Shown here piece by piece: positions 22,942 through 31,284 of a DNA stretch of 64,000 bases. Each line of letters starts with the position of its first letter. Position 1 is the stretch's first letter. Under the pieces are notes generated by a model. The model was not told the origin of the DNA. It saw nothing but the letters and a program-made list of their open reading frames with translations, and did not search any database. The stretch is from RPQJ01 sp963823535. GTDB taxonomy: Bacteria > Pseudomonadota > Gammaproteobacteria > Steroidobacterales > Steroidobacteraceae. The position numbers and the translations under genes were made by a program. Location: positions 186,001-250,000 of the forward strand of contig CAWGLZ010000005.1 of assembly GCA_963823535.1 (NCBI GenBank). The letters are read 5' to 3'.

Positions 22942-25092
22942 ATGCTCTATTCCGGACCCGCTTTCAGCGCCGCGGCGCTGGGCGACGGCATCGTCGAACT
23001 GAAATTCGACCTGACCGGCGAATCGGTCAACAAGCTCAACCAGGTGGCGCTCAAGGATTTCCACGCCGCCACCGAGGCGATCGCCAAGGCACCCGGCGTG
23101 AAGGGGGTGGTCGTCACCTCCGGCAAACCCGTGTTCATCGTCGGCGCCGACGTCACCGAGTTCACGTCCATGTTCGCCGCGGGCGAGGAAGCCATCGCGA
23201 AGAACGTGCTCGAGGTGAATCGCATGCTGAGCCGGTTCGAGGACCTGCCGGTCCCGACCGTGGCCGCCATCAACGGCATCTGCCTCGGCGGCGGGCTCGA
23301 GCTCGCGCTCTCCTGCGACTACCGGGTCATGTCCACCGCGGCGTCGGTGGGCTTTCCCGAAGTGAAGCTCGGCATCTTCCCGGGCTTCGGTGGCTCCGTG
23401 CGGATGCCGCGGGTGATCGGCATCGACAATGCCGTCGAGTGGATTGCCACCGGCGCGGACAAGAAGCCCGACGCCGCGCTGAAGGACGGCGCAGTGGACG
23501 CCGTGGTGGCGCCCGAACAGCTGCGCGACGCGGCACTGGCCCTGCTGGCGCAGGCGATCGCCGGCAAGCTCGACTGGAAGGCCAGGCGCGCCGAGAAGCT
23601 CGCGCCAGTGAAGCTCAACCAGCTCGAGCAGATGATGGCCTTCTCGAGCTCGATGGCGGTCGTGGGCGGCAAGGCCGGCCCGAACTACCCGGCGCCGATG
23701 CTCGCGCTCAAGAGCATGCAGGAGAGCGCGACGAAAGGCCGTGACGAGGCGCTCGCGATCGAGGCGAAGTACTTCGCCAAGGCGGCCGCGACGCCGCAGG
23801 CGAACGCGCTCGTCGGTCTCTTCCTCGCCGACCAGGTCGTGAAGAAGACGGCCGGGACCTGGGCAAAGAAGTCCGCGAAGGAGATCCAGCAGGCGGCCGT
23901 GCTGGGTGCCGGCATCATGGGCGGCGGCATCGCCTACCAGAGTGCGTCGAAGGGCACGCCGATCATCATGAAGGACATTCGTGCGGAGGCACTGGACCTC
24001 GGCATGAACGAGGCCGGAAAGCTCCTCGCCAAGCAGGTCGAGAAAGGCAGGATCAAGCCGGAGGCGATGAGCGCGACGCTCGCGCGCATCCGCCCGACCT
24101 TGAACTACGGCGACTTCAAGGACGTCGACATCATCATCGAGGCCGTCGTCGAGAACCCCAAGGTCAAGAAGGCCGTGTTCGCCGAAGTGGAAGACATGGT
24201 GCGTGAAGACACGATCATCGCGTCGAACACCTCGACGATCTCGATCACCCACCTCGCCGAGGGCCTGAAGCGCCCGCAGAACTTCGTCGGCATGCACTTC
24301 TTCAACCCGGTGCACATGATGCCGCTGGTGGAGGTGATCCGCGGCAAGCAGTCCTCGGACGAGGCGGTGGCCGCGACGGTGAAGCTCGCGCAGAAGATGG
24401 GCAAGACGCCCATCGTCGTGAACGACTGCCCGGGGTTCATGGTCAACCGGGTGCTGTTCCCGTACTTCGCCGGCTTCCACATGCTGCTGCGCGACGGCGC
24501 CGACTTCATGGCCGTCGACAAGGTGATGGAGAAGTTCGGCTGGCCGATGGGCCCGGCCTACCTGATGGACGTGGTGGGCATGGACACCGCCGTGCACGCG
24601 GCGGGCGTGATGGCGGAGGGCTTCCCGGACCGGATGAAGGCCGACTTCCGCAACACCACGCAGGTGCTGGTCGAGGCGAAGCGCTACGGCCAGAAGACCG
24701 GCTCGGGTTATTACACCTACGCGCCCGACAAGAAGGGCAAGCCGAAGAAGACCCCGGACCCGCAGACCTACGAGCTCATCAAGGGCGTCGTCGCCGACCG
24801 CAAGGAGTTTGCGCCCGAGGACATCGTCGCACGCTGCATGGTGCCGATGGTGAACGAGGTCGCGCGCTGCCTCGAGGAGAAGATCGTCGCCTCGCCGTTC
24901 GAAGCCGACATGTCGCTCATTTACGGCATCGGCTTCCCGCCGTTCCGCGGCGGCGCGTGCCGCTACGTCGACCAGATGGGTGCCGCGAACTTCGTCGCGC
25001 TCGCCGACAAGTACGCCTCGCTCGGCAAGCTTTACGACGCGCCGAAACTGCTGCGTGACATGGCGGCAGGCGGCAAGAAGTTTTTCGGCTGA
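22942..25092 (+). CDS. fadB: Fatty acid oxidation complex alpha subunit (enoyl-CoA hydratase / 3-hydroxyacyl-CoA dehydrogenase)
   Basis: Seen: 716 residues. An N-terminal crotonase domain has FIVGADVTEF, NGICLGGGLELALSCDYR and FPEVKLGIFPGFGG. A linker leads to the dehydrogenase part with the NAD motif GAGIMGGGIA (from residue 322), EAVVENPKVKKAVF, SNTSTISI, GMHFFNPVHMMPLVEVI, and a duplicated C-terminal helical domain. Known: it performs hydration and dehydrogenation in beta-oxidation as a complex with FadA. The ATG has GGGAG upstream. fadA follows 36 nt later in the same direction. The inverted repeat at 22747 may control the pair. Confidence 0.95.
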   Translation: MLYSGPAFSAAALGDGIVELKFDLTGESVNKLNQVALKDFHAATEAIAKAPGVKGVVVTSGKPVFIVGADVTEFTSMFAAGEEAIAKNVLEVNRMLSRFEDLPVPTVAAINGICLGGGLELALSCDYRVMSTAASVGFPEVKLGIFPGFGGSVRMPRVIGIDNAVEWIATGADKKPDAALKDGAVDAVVAPEQLRDAALALLAQAIAGKLDWKARRAEKLAPVKLNQLEQMMAFSSSMAVVGGKAGPNYPAPMLALKSMQESATKGRDEALAIEAKYFAKAAATPQANALVGLFLADQVVKKTAGTWAKKSAKEIQQAAVLGAGIMGGGIAYQSASKGTPIIMKDIRAEALDLGMNEAGKLLAKQVEKGRIKPEAMSATLARIRPTLNYGDFKDVDIIIEAVVENPKVKKAVFAEVEDMVREDTIIASNTSTISITHLAEGLKRPQNFVGMHFFNPVHMMPLVEVIRGKQSSDEAVAATVKLAQKMGKTPIVVNDCPGFMVNRVLFPYFAGFHMLLRDGADFMAVDKVMEKFGWPMGPAYLMDVVGMDTAVHAAGVMAEGFPDRMKADFRNTTQVLVEAKRYGQKTGSGYYTYAPDKKGKPKKTPDPQTYELIKGVVADRKEFAPEDIVARCMVPMVNEVARCLEEKIVASPFEADMSLIYGIGFPPFRGGACRYVDQMGAANFVALADKYASLGKLYDAPKLLRDMAAGGKKFFG

Positions 25093-25128
25093 CCAGACGG
25101 CCCACCACGAATTCGGGAGAGATCAAAG

Positions 25129-26304
25129 ATGAGTCTCAATCCTCGCGATGTCGTCATCATCGATGGCGTGCGCACTGCAATGGGCCGCTCCAAGGGCGGC
25201 ATGTACCGTAACGTCCGGGCCGAGGTGCTCTCGGCCGAGCTGATCAAGGCGCTGTTCAGGCGCAATCCCGCGGCCAACATGGAAGAGGTCGAGGACGTGA
25301 TCTGGGGCTGCGTGAACCAGACGCTGGAGCAGGGCATGAACATCGCCCGCAACGCGCTGCTGCTCGCGGGGCTGCCACACCATGTCGCCGGTCAGACCGT
25401 GAACCGCTTGTGCGGCTCTTCCATGCAGGCGCTGCACACCGCAGCCGCTCAGATCATGACGGGACAGGGCGACGTATTCGTCATCGGCGGCGTGGAACAC
25501 ATGGGCCACGTCGGCATGATGCACGGCATCGACCTCAACCCGTCGGCGTCGAAGCAGTACGCCAAGGCCTCGAACATGATGGGTCTCACGGCGGAAATGC
25601 TCGGCCGCATGCACGGCATCACGCGCGAGATGCAGGACAAGTTCGCGCTGCGCTCGCACCAGAAGGCCTGGGAGGCCACGCAGACCGGGCGCTTCAAGAA
25701 CGAGATCGTCGGCATCGAGGGCCACGACGCGAACGGCTTCCGCATGCTGTGCGAGGTGGACGAGGTGATCCGCGCCGACGCCACGCTCGAGGCGCTGGCC
25801 GCGCTCAAGCCGGCGTTCGACCCGAAGAACGGCACGGTCACGGCGGGTTCCTCGTCCGCGATCTCGGACGGCGCCGCGGCGATGCTGGTGATGAGCTACG
25901 AGCGCGCCAGGGCGCTGGGCCTCAAGCCTCGCGCCAAGGTCGTTTCGATGGCCGTCGCGGGCTGTGACCCGGCCATCATGGGCTACGGCCCGGTTCCGGC
26001 GACGAAGAAGGCACTGAAGCGTGCCGGCCTCAAGATGAACGACATCCAGGTCGCGGAACTGAACGAGGCGTTTGCCGCGCAGTCGCTCCCGGTGATCAAG
26101 GATCTCGACCTGATGGACCGCATGGACACCGACGTGAACCTGAACGGCGGCGCGATCGCCCTCGGTCATCCGCTCGGCTGCTCGGGCGCACGCATCACGA
26201 CCGCCCTGCTGAACACGATGGAGCAGAAGGACGTGAACGTGGGCCTGGCCACCATGTGCATCGGCCTCGGACAGGGCATCTCGACGATCCTCGAGCGCGC
26301 CTGA
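25129..26304 (+). CDS. fadA: Acetyl-CoA C-acyltransferase (3-ketoacyl-CoA thiolase)
   Basis: Seen: 391 residues with the acyl-accepting Cys95 in NRLCGSSMQ, the conserved NEAFAAQ, GHPLGCSGAR with the catalytic His, and the second active Cys in MCIGLGQG. Known: it cleaves 3-ketoacyl-CoA with CoA to acetyl-CoA and a shortened acyl-CoA, as the beta subunit of the FadBA complex. The ATG follows a GGGAGAG site. It is the second gene of the fadBA operon, and a strong GC hairpin at 26317 follows its stop codon. Confidence 0.95.
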   Translation: MSLNPRDVVIIDGVRTAMGRSKGGMYRNVRAEVLSAELIKALFRRNPAANMEEVEDVIWGCVNQTLEQGMNIARNALLLAGLPHHVAGQTVNRLCGSSMQALHTAAAQIMTGQGDVFVIGGVEHMGHVGMMHGIDLNPSASKQYAKASNMMGLTAEMLGRMHGITREMQDKFALRSHQKAWEATQTGRFKNEIVGIEGHDANGFRMLCEVDEVIRADATLEALAALKPAFDPKNGTVTAGSSSAISDGAAAMLVMSYERARALGLKPRAKVVSMAVAGCDPAIMGYGPVPATKKALKRAGLKMNDIQVAELNEAFAAQSLPVIKDLDLMDRMDTDVNLNGGAIALGHPLGCSGARITTALLNTMEQKDVNVGLATMCIGLGQGISTILERA

Positions 26305-26316
26305 GTGCAGATGGCC

Positions 26317-26349
26317 GGCGGCGCCCGCCTCGAGCGGGCGGGCGCCGCC
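26317..26349 (+). terminator. GC-rich hairpin after fadBA
   Basis: GGCGGCGCCCGC (26317-26328) pairs perfectly with GCGGGCGCCGCC (26338-26349) over a 9-nt loop; a shorter-loop register is also possible. There is no T-run. It lies 12 nt after the fadA stop codon. Confidence 0.5.
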
Positions 26350-26446
26350 CGGCTCGCTGCGGAACCCGCGGGCGGTCCGGACGGTCCACTGTAGTGTGCG
26401 CCGTCCAGTCGGTGTGCGTCCTCGGACCCTGGAGGAGGGCACGGCC

Positions 26447-26728
26447 ATGCCACGATCACCGTCACCCCGCGACACCGCAAACAGCGGTGCCCGATCGCTC
26501 GTTACCAATTACGGCCGCTACGAGACCCCCGAGAAGCTGGCAGCGGATGCCCGGCTGTCGCCCGCGGTCCGCGTACGGCTCCTGAACGAATGGGCGGAAG
26601 ACCTGACCGCCCGCCTCCGGGCATCGGACGAGAACATGACCGGCGAGGACCCGGGACGGGCCGGCGAGTGGCTGCGCCGCGTCCACGTCTGTCTGGAGAA
26701 GATTACGCCGCCCGCTGCAAGTCATTGA
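26447..26728 (+). CDS. Small conserved-looking protein of unknown function
   Basis: Seen: 93 residues, starting at ATG 26447 after GGAGGAGGG. After a disordered Ser/Pro N-terminus it reads YGRYETPEKLAAD, RLSPAVRVRLLNEWAEDL and an acidic middle. This resembles a class of small proteobacterial proteins with a Tyr-x-x-Tyr/Phe start, an LxxxxLxxxxK helix and a W-E/A-x-D motif. No function is known to me. It sits between fadA and the acyl-CoA dehydrogenase and may be part of the same regulon, though a hairpin separates it from fadA. Confidence 0.65.
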   Translation: MPRSPSPRDTANSGARSLVTNYGRYETPEKLAADARLSPAVRVRLLNEWAEDLTARLRASDENMTGEDPGRAGEWLRRVHVCLEKITPPAASH

Positions 26729-26917
26729 TCTGTATGGCCTGGACGCGGGCAGGGCGCCTGGCGTCCATGATTGCAGAAATCCGCAATACCGCGCTGCGCC
26801 CGGCTGGGCGATAGTGCAGCGCAGCAATGTCTCTGGTGACCGACACCGTCGCGCGGTGGCGGCGGTCCACGCCGGGGCATCCGAGCCAGACAACCGATGA
26901 GCCCTCGAGGACACAGC

Positions 26918-28891
26918 ATGGATACCAAGGCCAAAGATGACGCGATGCAACTCGCCGAGGACGCCCGACAGGCGGACTGGGAGGCCGTGAGCTTCACCGC
27001 CGAGGTCTTCAAGGGCAACTTCCGCTGGGACCTGATCCACCCCTTCCCGGCACAGTCGCCGGAAGACAGGCGGATCGGTGACGAGTACATCGAGAAGATC
27101 CGCCCGGTGATCGAGAGCTCGATCGACCCATGGCAGATCGACGAGGATGGTGAGTATCCCCGCGAGGCGCTCGAGGCCATGGCCGCGGTGGGCCTCTTCG
27201 GCATGAAGATCCCGAAGGAGTACGGTGGACTCGGTCTGTCCGTCACCAACTACGCCCGCGTGCTTGGCTTCGTCGGCGGCTACTGCGCCTCGACGGTCGC
27301 GTTTCTCTCGGCCCACCAGAGCATCGGCGTGCCGCAGCCACTCAAGGAGTTCGGCACCGAGGAGCAGAAGCGCAAATACCTGCCGCGGCTCGCAAAAGGT
27401 GAGATTTCGGCGTTCGCGCTCACCGAGCCCGGCGTGGGCTCGGATCCTGCACGCATGACGACGGTCGCCACGCCCTCGGCCGACGGGAAGTACTACACGC
27501 TGAACGGCGACAAGCTCTGGTGCACGAACGTCACGGACCCGAAGACGACGCTGATCGCGGTGCTGGCGCGCACCCCGGACAAGGTGCTGCCGAACGGCAA
27601 GTCGTTGCCTCAGATCTCGTGCTTCGTGGTCGAGACCGCATGGCCGGGCGTAGAGCGCGTGCGGCGCTCGCGCTTCATGGGCCTGCGCGGCATCGCGAAC
27701 GGCGTCGTCGCTTTCAAGGACGTCTATGTCCCGGCCGAGAACCTGATCGGCAAGCCGGGCGAGGGTCTCAAGATCGCGCTGGCGACGCTCAACGTCGGAC
27801 GCCTCGGGATCCCGGCCGCGGCGATCGGCGGTGGCATGGCGCTCGTCGACGACGCGAAGTGGTGGACGTCGACGCGCCAGCAGTGGGGCCAGCCGGTGGG
27901 CAAGCACCAGGCCGTGGCGAAGATGATCTCGGGCTACATGGCGCAGCTGTTCGCGATGAAGGCCATGGTCGGCGTCGCCTGCGCGTTCGCCGACCAAAAG
28001 AACGCCGACATCCGCCTCGAGGCCGCGGCCGCCAAGTACTGGTGCTCCGAGACCCTCTGGAAGATGTACGACGACTACCTGCAGGTGCGCGGCGGGCGCG
28101 GTTACGAGAACGCCAAGTCGCTGTACGAGCGTGGCGAGCGCCCGACGGCGGTCGAGATGGGTCTGCGCGACGCGCGCATCAATCGCATCTTCGAGGGTTC
28201 CTCGCAGGTCATGCACCTGATCATGGCGCGCGAGGCGCTCGACACGCACTTCAAGCTCGTGATGCCGATCCTGCAGCCGAAGCCCGGCCAGAAGGTCACG
28301 AAGAGCGAGGCGATGCGGAAGGCCGCGGGCTTCTACGGGACGTGGCTGCCGAAGCTGTTCATGCCCGACACCGGCGGTCACCTCGATGCGAAGCACCTCT
28401 CCGAGCGCAACCGCAAGCACCTCGCTTACGCGGCCAAGACCAGCAAGCTGCTCGCGCGCCGGCTGTTCGCGACGATGGCCAAGTACGGTCCGAAGCTCGA
28501 GAAAGAGCAGATCATCCTCGGCAACTTCGTGGACATCGGGGTCGACCTGTTCGTGATGGCCTCGACCCTGTCCTACGCCGACCACCTGGTCGCGACGAAC
28601 CCCGCGGACCAGTCGCCCCAGGAACTCGCGGACCTGTTCTGCCGCGAGACGCGGCGGCGCATCCAGGGCAACTTCCAGGCGGTGAAGAACAACTTCAACC
28701 GCTCGTACAACAAGGTTGCGGGCCTCCTGATGGACGGCAAGCTCGACTGGCTGGCCGAGGGCTCGATCAACCCGATCCCGCCGCAGTACCGCGACTGGGA
28801 GAAGAACGACTACGAGCACCCCGCAGAGGCGGTCAAGGCGAGGGAGACCGAGCAGCGGACGGCGGAATCACGCAAACCCGAGGCCGCCTGA
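26918..28891 (+). CDS. Acyl-CoA dehydrogenase with C-terminal extension (long-chain type)
   Basis: Seen: 657 residues. The N-terminal 400 are a standard ACAD core: KEYGGLGLS, FALTEPGVGSDPARM, VRGGRGYENAKSLYERGERP, and the catalytic-Glu segment IFEGSSQVMH. Residues from about 440 to the end form an extra helical domain, as in VLCAD/ACAD9-type and related bacterial enzymes that act on long acyl chains at the membrane. Known: it makes trans-2-enoyl-CoA, passing electrons to ETF. The ATG at 26918 has GAGG 7 nt upstream; the in-frame ATG at 26897 lacks a site. With fadBA upstream it supplies the first step of the same cycle. Confidence 0.93.
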   Translation: MDTKAKDDAMQLAEDARQADWEAVSFTAEVFKGNFRWDLIHPFPAQSPEDRRIGDEYIEKIRPVIESSIDPWQIDEDGEYPREALEAMAAVGLFGMKIPKEYGGLGLSVTNYARVLGFVGGYCASTVAFLSAHQSIGVPQPLKEFGTEEQKRKYLPRLAKGEISAFALTEPGVGSDPARMTTVATPSADGKYYTLNGDKLWCTNVTDPKTTLIAVLARTPDKVLPNGKSLPQISCFVVETAWPGVERVRRSRFMGLRGIANGVVAFKDVYVPAENLIGKPGEGLKIALATLNVGRLGIPAAAIGGGMALVDDAKWWTSTRQQWGQPVGKHQAVAKMISGYMAQLFAMKAMVGVACAFADQKNADIRLEAAAAKYWCSETLWKMYDDYLQVRGGRGYENAKSLYERGERPTAVEMGLRDARINRIFEGSSQVMHLIMAREALDTHFKLVMPILQPKPGQKVTKSEAMRKAAGFYGTWLPKLFMPDTGGHLDAKHLSERNRKHLAYAAKTSKLLARRLFATMAKYGPKLEKEQIILGNFVDIGVDLFVMASTLSYADHLVATNPADQSPQELADLFCRETRRRIQGNFQAVKNNFNRSYNKVAGLLMDGKLDWLAEGSINPIPPQYRDWEKNDYEHPAEAVKARETEQRTAESRKPEAA

Positions 28892-28913
28892 GCGGTCGCC
28901 GGGCGCATCGAAG

Positions 28914-29573
28914 ATGACGACCTACCTGGTCACCGGGGCGGGCCGCGGCATCGGGCTCGAGCTGTGCCGCCAGTTGCGGGCACGTGGCGATCGCGTCATC
29001 GCCGTGTGCCGGTCGGCCTCGGACGAGCTGCGAGGCCTCGGCTGCCGGGTCATCGAGGGCGTCGAGGTCACTCGCGATGCGGCGGTCGCCGGCCTGGCCG
29101 GACAACTGGCCGGTGAGCGCATCGACGTGCTGGTGAACAACGCCGGCATCCTCACCCGCGAGTCCATCGACGATCTCGACCTCGAGCGCATCCGCCGCCA
29201 GTTCGAGGTGAACGCGCTCGGGCCGTTGCGGGTGACGCGGGCGCTGCTGCCCAGTCTCGGCGCCGGCTCGAAGGTCGTGATCATCACCAGCCGGATGGGC
29301 TCGATCGCGGACAACGGCAGCGGCGGCTACTACGGCTATCGCATGTCGAAGGCGGCGGTGAACATTGCCGGCGTCAGCCTCGCGCGCGACCTGCGCGAGA
29401 AGGGCATCGCGGTCCTGCTGCTGCACCCGGGGATGGTGGCCACCGACATGACGGATCGCCACGGCGTGCCCGTCTCCGAATCCGCGGCGGCGCTGATCGC
29501 GCGGATGGAGGAGCTCGGCCTCGAGCAGACGGGCAGTTTCCACCACGCGAGCGGTGAGCCGTTGCCCTGGTAG
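28914..29573 (+). CDS. Short-chain dehydrogenase/reductase
   Basis: Seen: 219 residues. TGAGRGIG forms the coenzyme loop, VNNAGIL is the NNAG motif, and SRMGSIADNGSGGYYGYRMSK contains the Ser-Tyr-Lys catalytic set. The C-terminus has HPGMVATDMT. Known: SDRs of this kind reduce or oxidise carbonyls or alcohols with NAD(P). It lies 22 nt after the acyl-CoA dehydrogenase, so it may act in the same lipid pathway, but the substrate is unknown. It ends 16 nt from the convergent LOG-family gene. Confidence 0.9.
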   Translation: MTTYLVTGAGRGIGLELCRQLRARGDRVIAVCRSASDELRGLGCRVIEGVEVTRDAAVAGLAGQLAGERIDVLVNNAGILTRESIDDLDLERIRRQFEVNALGPLRVTRALLPSLGAGSKVVIITSRMGSIADNGSGGYYGYRMSKAAVNIAGVSLARDLREKGIAVLLLHPGMVATDMTDRHGVPVSESAAALIARMEELGLEQTGSFHHASGEPLPW

Positions 29574-29589
29574 ACGACTGCGCGACGCG

Positions 29590-30360
29590 TCATTTCCCGT
29601 CGTCGCCTCTGCGGCACAGTCCCGCCTCGCGAATGACGCGCACGACGTCCTCGGCCGTGTCTACCCGGTGGATGAACTGCACGTCCTCCGGACTGATCGT
29701 GCCCTCGACGAGCAGCGTATCGCGCAGGAACTCGCTGAACTTCTGCCAGAACTCGCCGCCCAGGGCGATCAGCGGGAAGCGTTCGAGCTTGCGCGTCTGC
29801 ATCAGTGTCGCGATCTCGAAGGCCTCGTCGAGGGTGCCGAAGCCACCCGGCATCACGACGAATGCGCAGGAGTACTTCACGAGCATCACCTTGCGCGCGA
29901 AGAAGTGGTCGAACTGGATGAAGCGGTCGAGATACGGGTTGGGTCGCTGCTCGCGCGGCAGCGTGATGTTGCATCCGAGGCTGAGCCCGCCCGCCTCGCG
30001 GGCGCCCCGGTTCGCCGCCTCCATGATGCCCGACCCGCCGCCCGTCATGATGGCGAATCCCTCGCGAGCCAGCGCTGCGCCGACCTCCCGGGCCAGCCGG
30101 TAGTAGCGGTGACTCTCGTCGAATCGGGCCGAGCCGAAGACGGTGACGCAGGGCTGCTCGAAATCGAAGCTCTCGAAGCCGCGCAGGAACTCGAGGAAGA
30201 ATCGCACGGCGCTCTCGAGGTCCGCCTCCCGCGAGCGTCGGCCCGACAGAAACGCCTTCTCGGCGCTGTCGAGGTGATGGAGGAGTGAGCCGCGCTCGTG
30301 CGGGGCGGGGCTCCCGGGATCCGTCGCGCCCGGCGCAGTACTATCGGTATCGTCGGTCAT
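29590..30360 (-). CDS. LOG family (TIGR00730-type) Rossmann-fold protein
   Basis: Seen: 256 residues with TGGGSGIMEAANRGA and the family signature PGGFGTLDE, plus TVFGSAR at the start of the fold. Known: LOG-type enzymes release cytokinin bases or act as AMP/nucleotide 5'-monophosphate phosphoribohydrolases; bacterial members of this length are likely nucleotide N-glycosidases. The first 55 residues are a low-complexity and helical extension (STAPGATDPGSP, then LDSAEKAFLSGRR). It begins 6 nt after the M48 peptidase gene and is the last of a three-gene operon. Confidence 0.9.
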   Translation of the reverse strand: MTDDTDSTAPGATDPGSPAPHERGSLLHHLDSAEKAFLSGRRSREADLESAVRFFLEFLRGFESFDFEQPCVTVFGSARFDESHRYYRLAREVGAALAREGFAIMTGGGSGIMEAANRGAREAGGLSLGCNITLPREQRPNPYLDRFIQFDHFFARKVMLVKYSCAFVVMPGGFGTLDEAFEIATLMQTRKLERFPLIALGGEFWQKFSEFLRDTLLVEGTISPEDVQFIHRVDTAEDVVRVIREAGLCRRGDDGK

Positions 30361-30366
30361 CGTGCA

Positions 30367-31284
30367 TCACTCCGCGGCGGGGACCCACTCGTCCGCGAGT
30401 TCGTGTCGTGACAGCGAGACGAGTGCCGCCAGATTGCGCGCGCCCGAATAGCGCCGCTCGCCCGGCTGCCGGCTCCACCAGGCGTCGGCGCGCTCGCCGA
30501 ATTCTGCGGCACGGATCTCGAGCGGCGGGTGGGAGGTGAAGTAGTCGCGGATCGGACTCGCGTGCGTGGGCGTGCGCTCCCGGTGCTCGGCGACGTACGT
30601 GAGAAGCGAGTGGAACGCTCCGGCGACCCCGCGCGGGTCGTAGCGGCTATGCGTCAGGAGTTCGAAGGCGTAGCTGTCGGCCTCGTGCTCCATCGTCTTG
30701 CTGTAGGAGTGCCGCAGGAGCACCTGCGCCGCGAGATCGGCCAGGGCCCCGAGCGGCGCCGCGTCGACCTTCCGGGCAAGCAGCTGGAAGCGAGCCGCGT
30801 CGAAGCAGTGGCCCCGTTCGATGTGCCCCATCTCGTGCGCCAGCACCGCGATGAGCTCGGCCTCCGTGTGCAGCGTCGTGAGCAGGTCCCGCGTGACCAG
30901 CACGACGCCACCCGGGAAGGCCATCGCATTCGGTGCGGGGTAGTCGACGACGTACGCGCGGTATCGGAACGACTTGCCCGCGTAGGGCTGCAACTCGGTC
31001 ATCAGCGAGTCGAGGTAGCGCTGCTCGCGGCTCGGCGGATCGGCCTGGAGATCGTAGCTCGCGCGATACACGTCCCCGAGTTCCCCTTCGTCGATCTCGT
31101 CCACCGGCAGCACGCGGGTGGCAAACCGGTCCACGAGCTTGAGCGGCGTGCCCAGCACCTGGAACGCACTCGTGAAGGTCGACTCGAGGGGCGGTTGCAC
31201 CTGGGCTCGCTGCAGCATCGCGATGATCGCCACGCCGCAGGCCACGAGCGCGCCCAGCGCGATCCATCGGCCGGTGTGGCTCAC
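30367..31284 (-). CDS. M48 family metallopeptidase, membrane anchored
   Basis: Seen: 305 residues. One N-terminal hydrophobic helix (WIALGALVACGVAIIAML) is followed by the zinc site HEMGH (His150, His154) and the third ligand in MEHEADSYAF. AMAFPGGVVLVTRDLL is the typical M48 strand before the active helix. Known: such proteases (HtpX/Oma1/BepA relatives) act in envelope quality control. The start GTG (31284) overlaps the stop of the DUF2339 gene by 4 nt, showing tight coupling. A longer open frame upstream is a shadow of that gene. Confidence 0.9.
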   Translation of the reverse strand: MSHTGRWIALGALVACGVAIIAMLQRAQVQPPLESTFTSAFQVLGTPLKLVDRFATRVLPVDEIDEGELGDVYRASYDLQADPPSREQRYLDSLMTELQPYAGKSFRYRAYVVDYPAPNAMAFPGGVVLVTRDLLTTLHTEAELIAVLAHEMGHIERGHCFDAARFQLLARKVDAAPLGALADLAAQVLLRHSYSKTMEHEADSYAFELLTHSRYDPRGVAGAFHSLLTYVAEHRERTPTHASPIRDYFTSHPPLEIRAAEFGERADAWWSRQPGERRYSGARNLAALVSLSRHELADEWVPAAE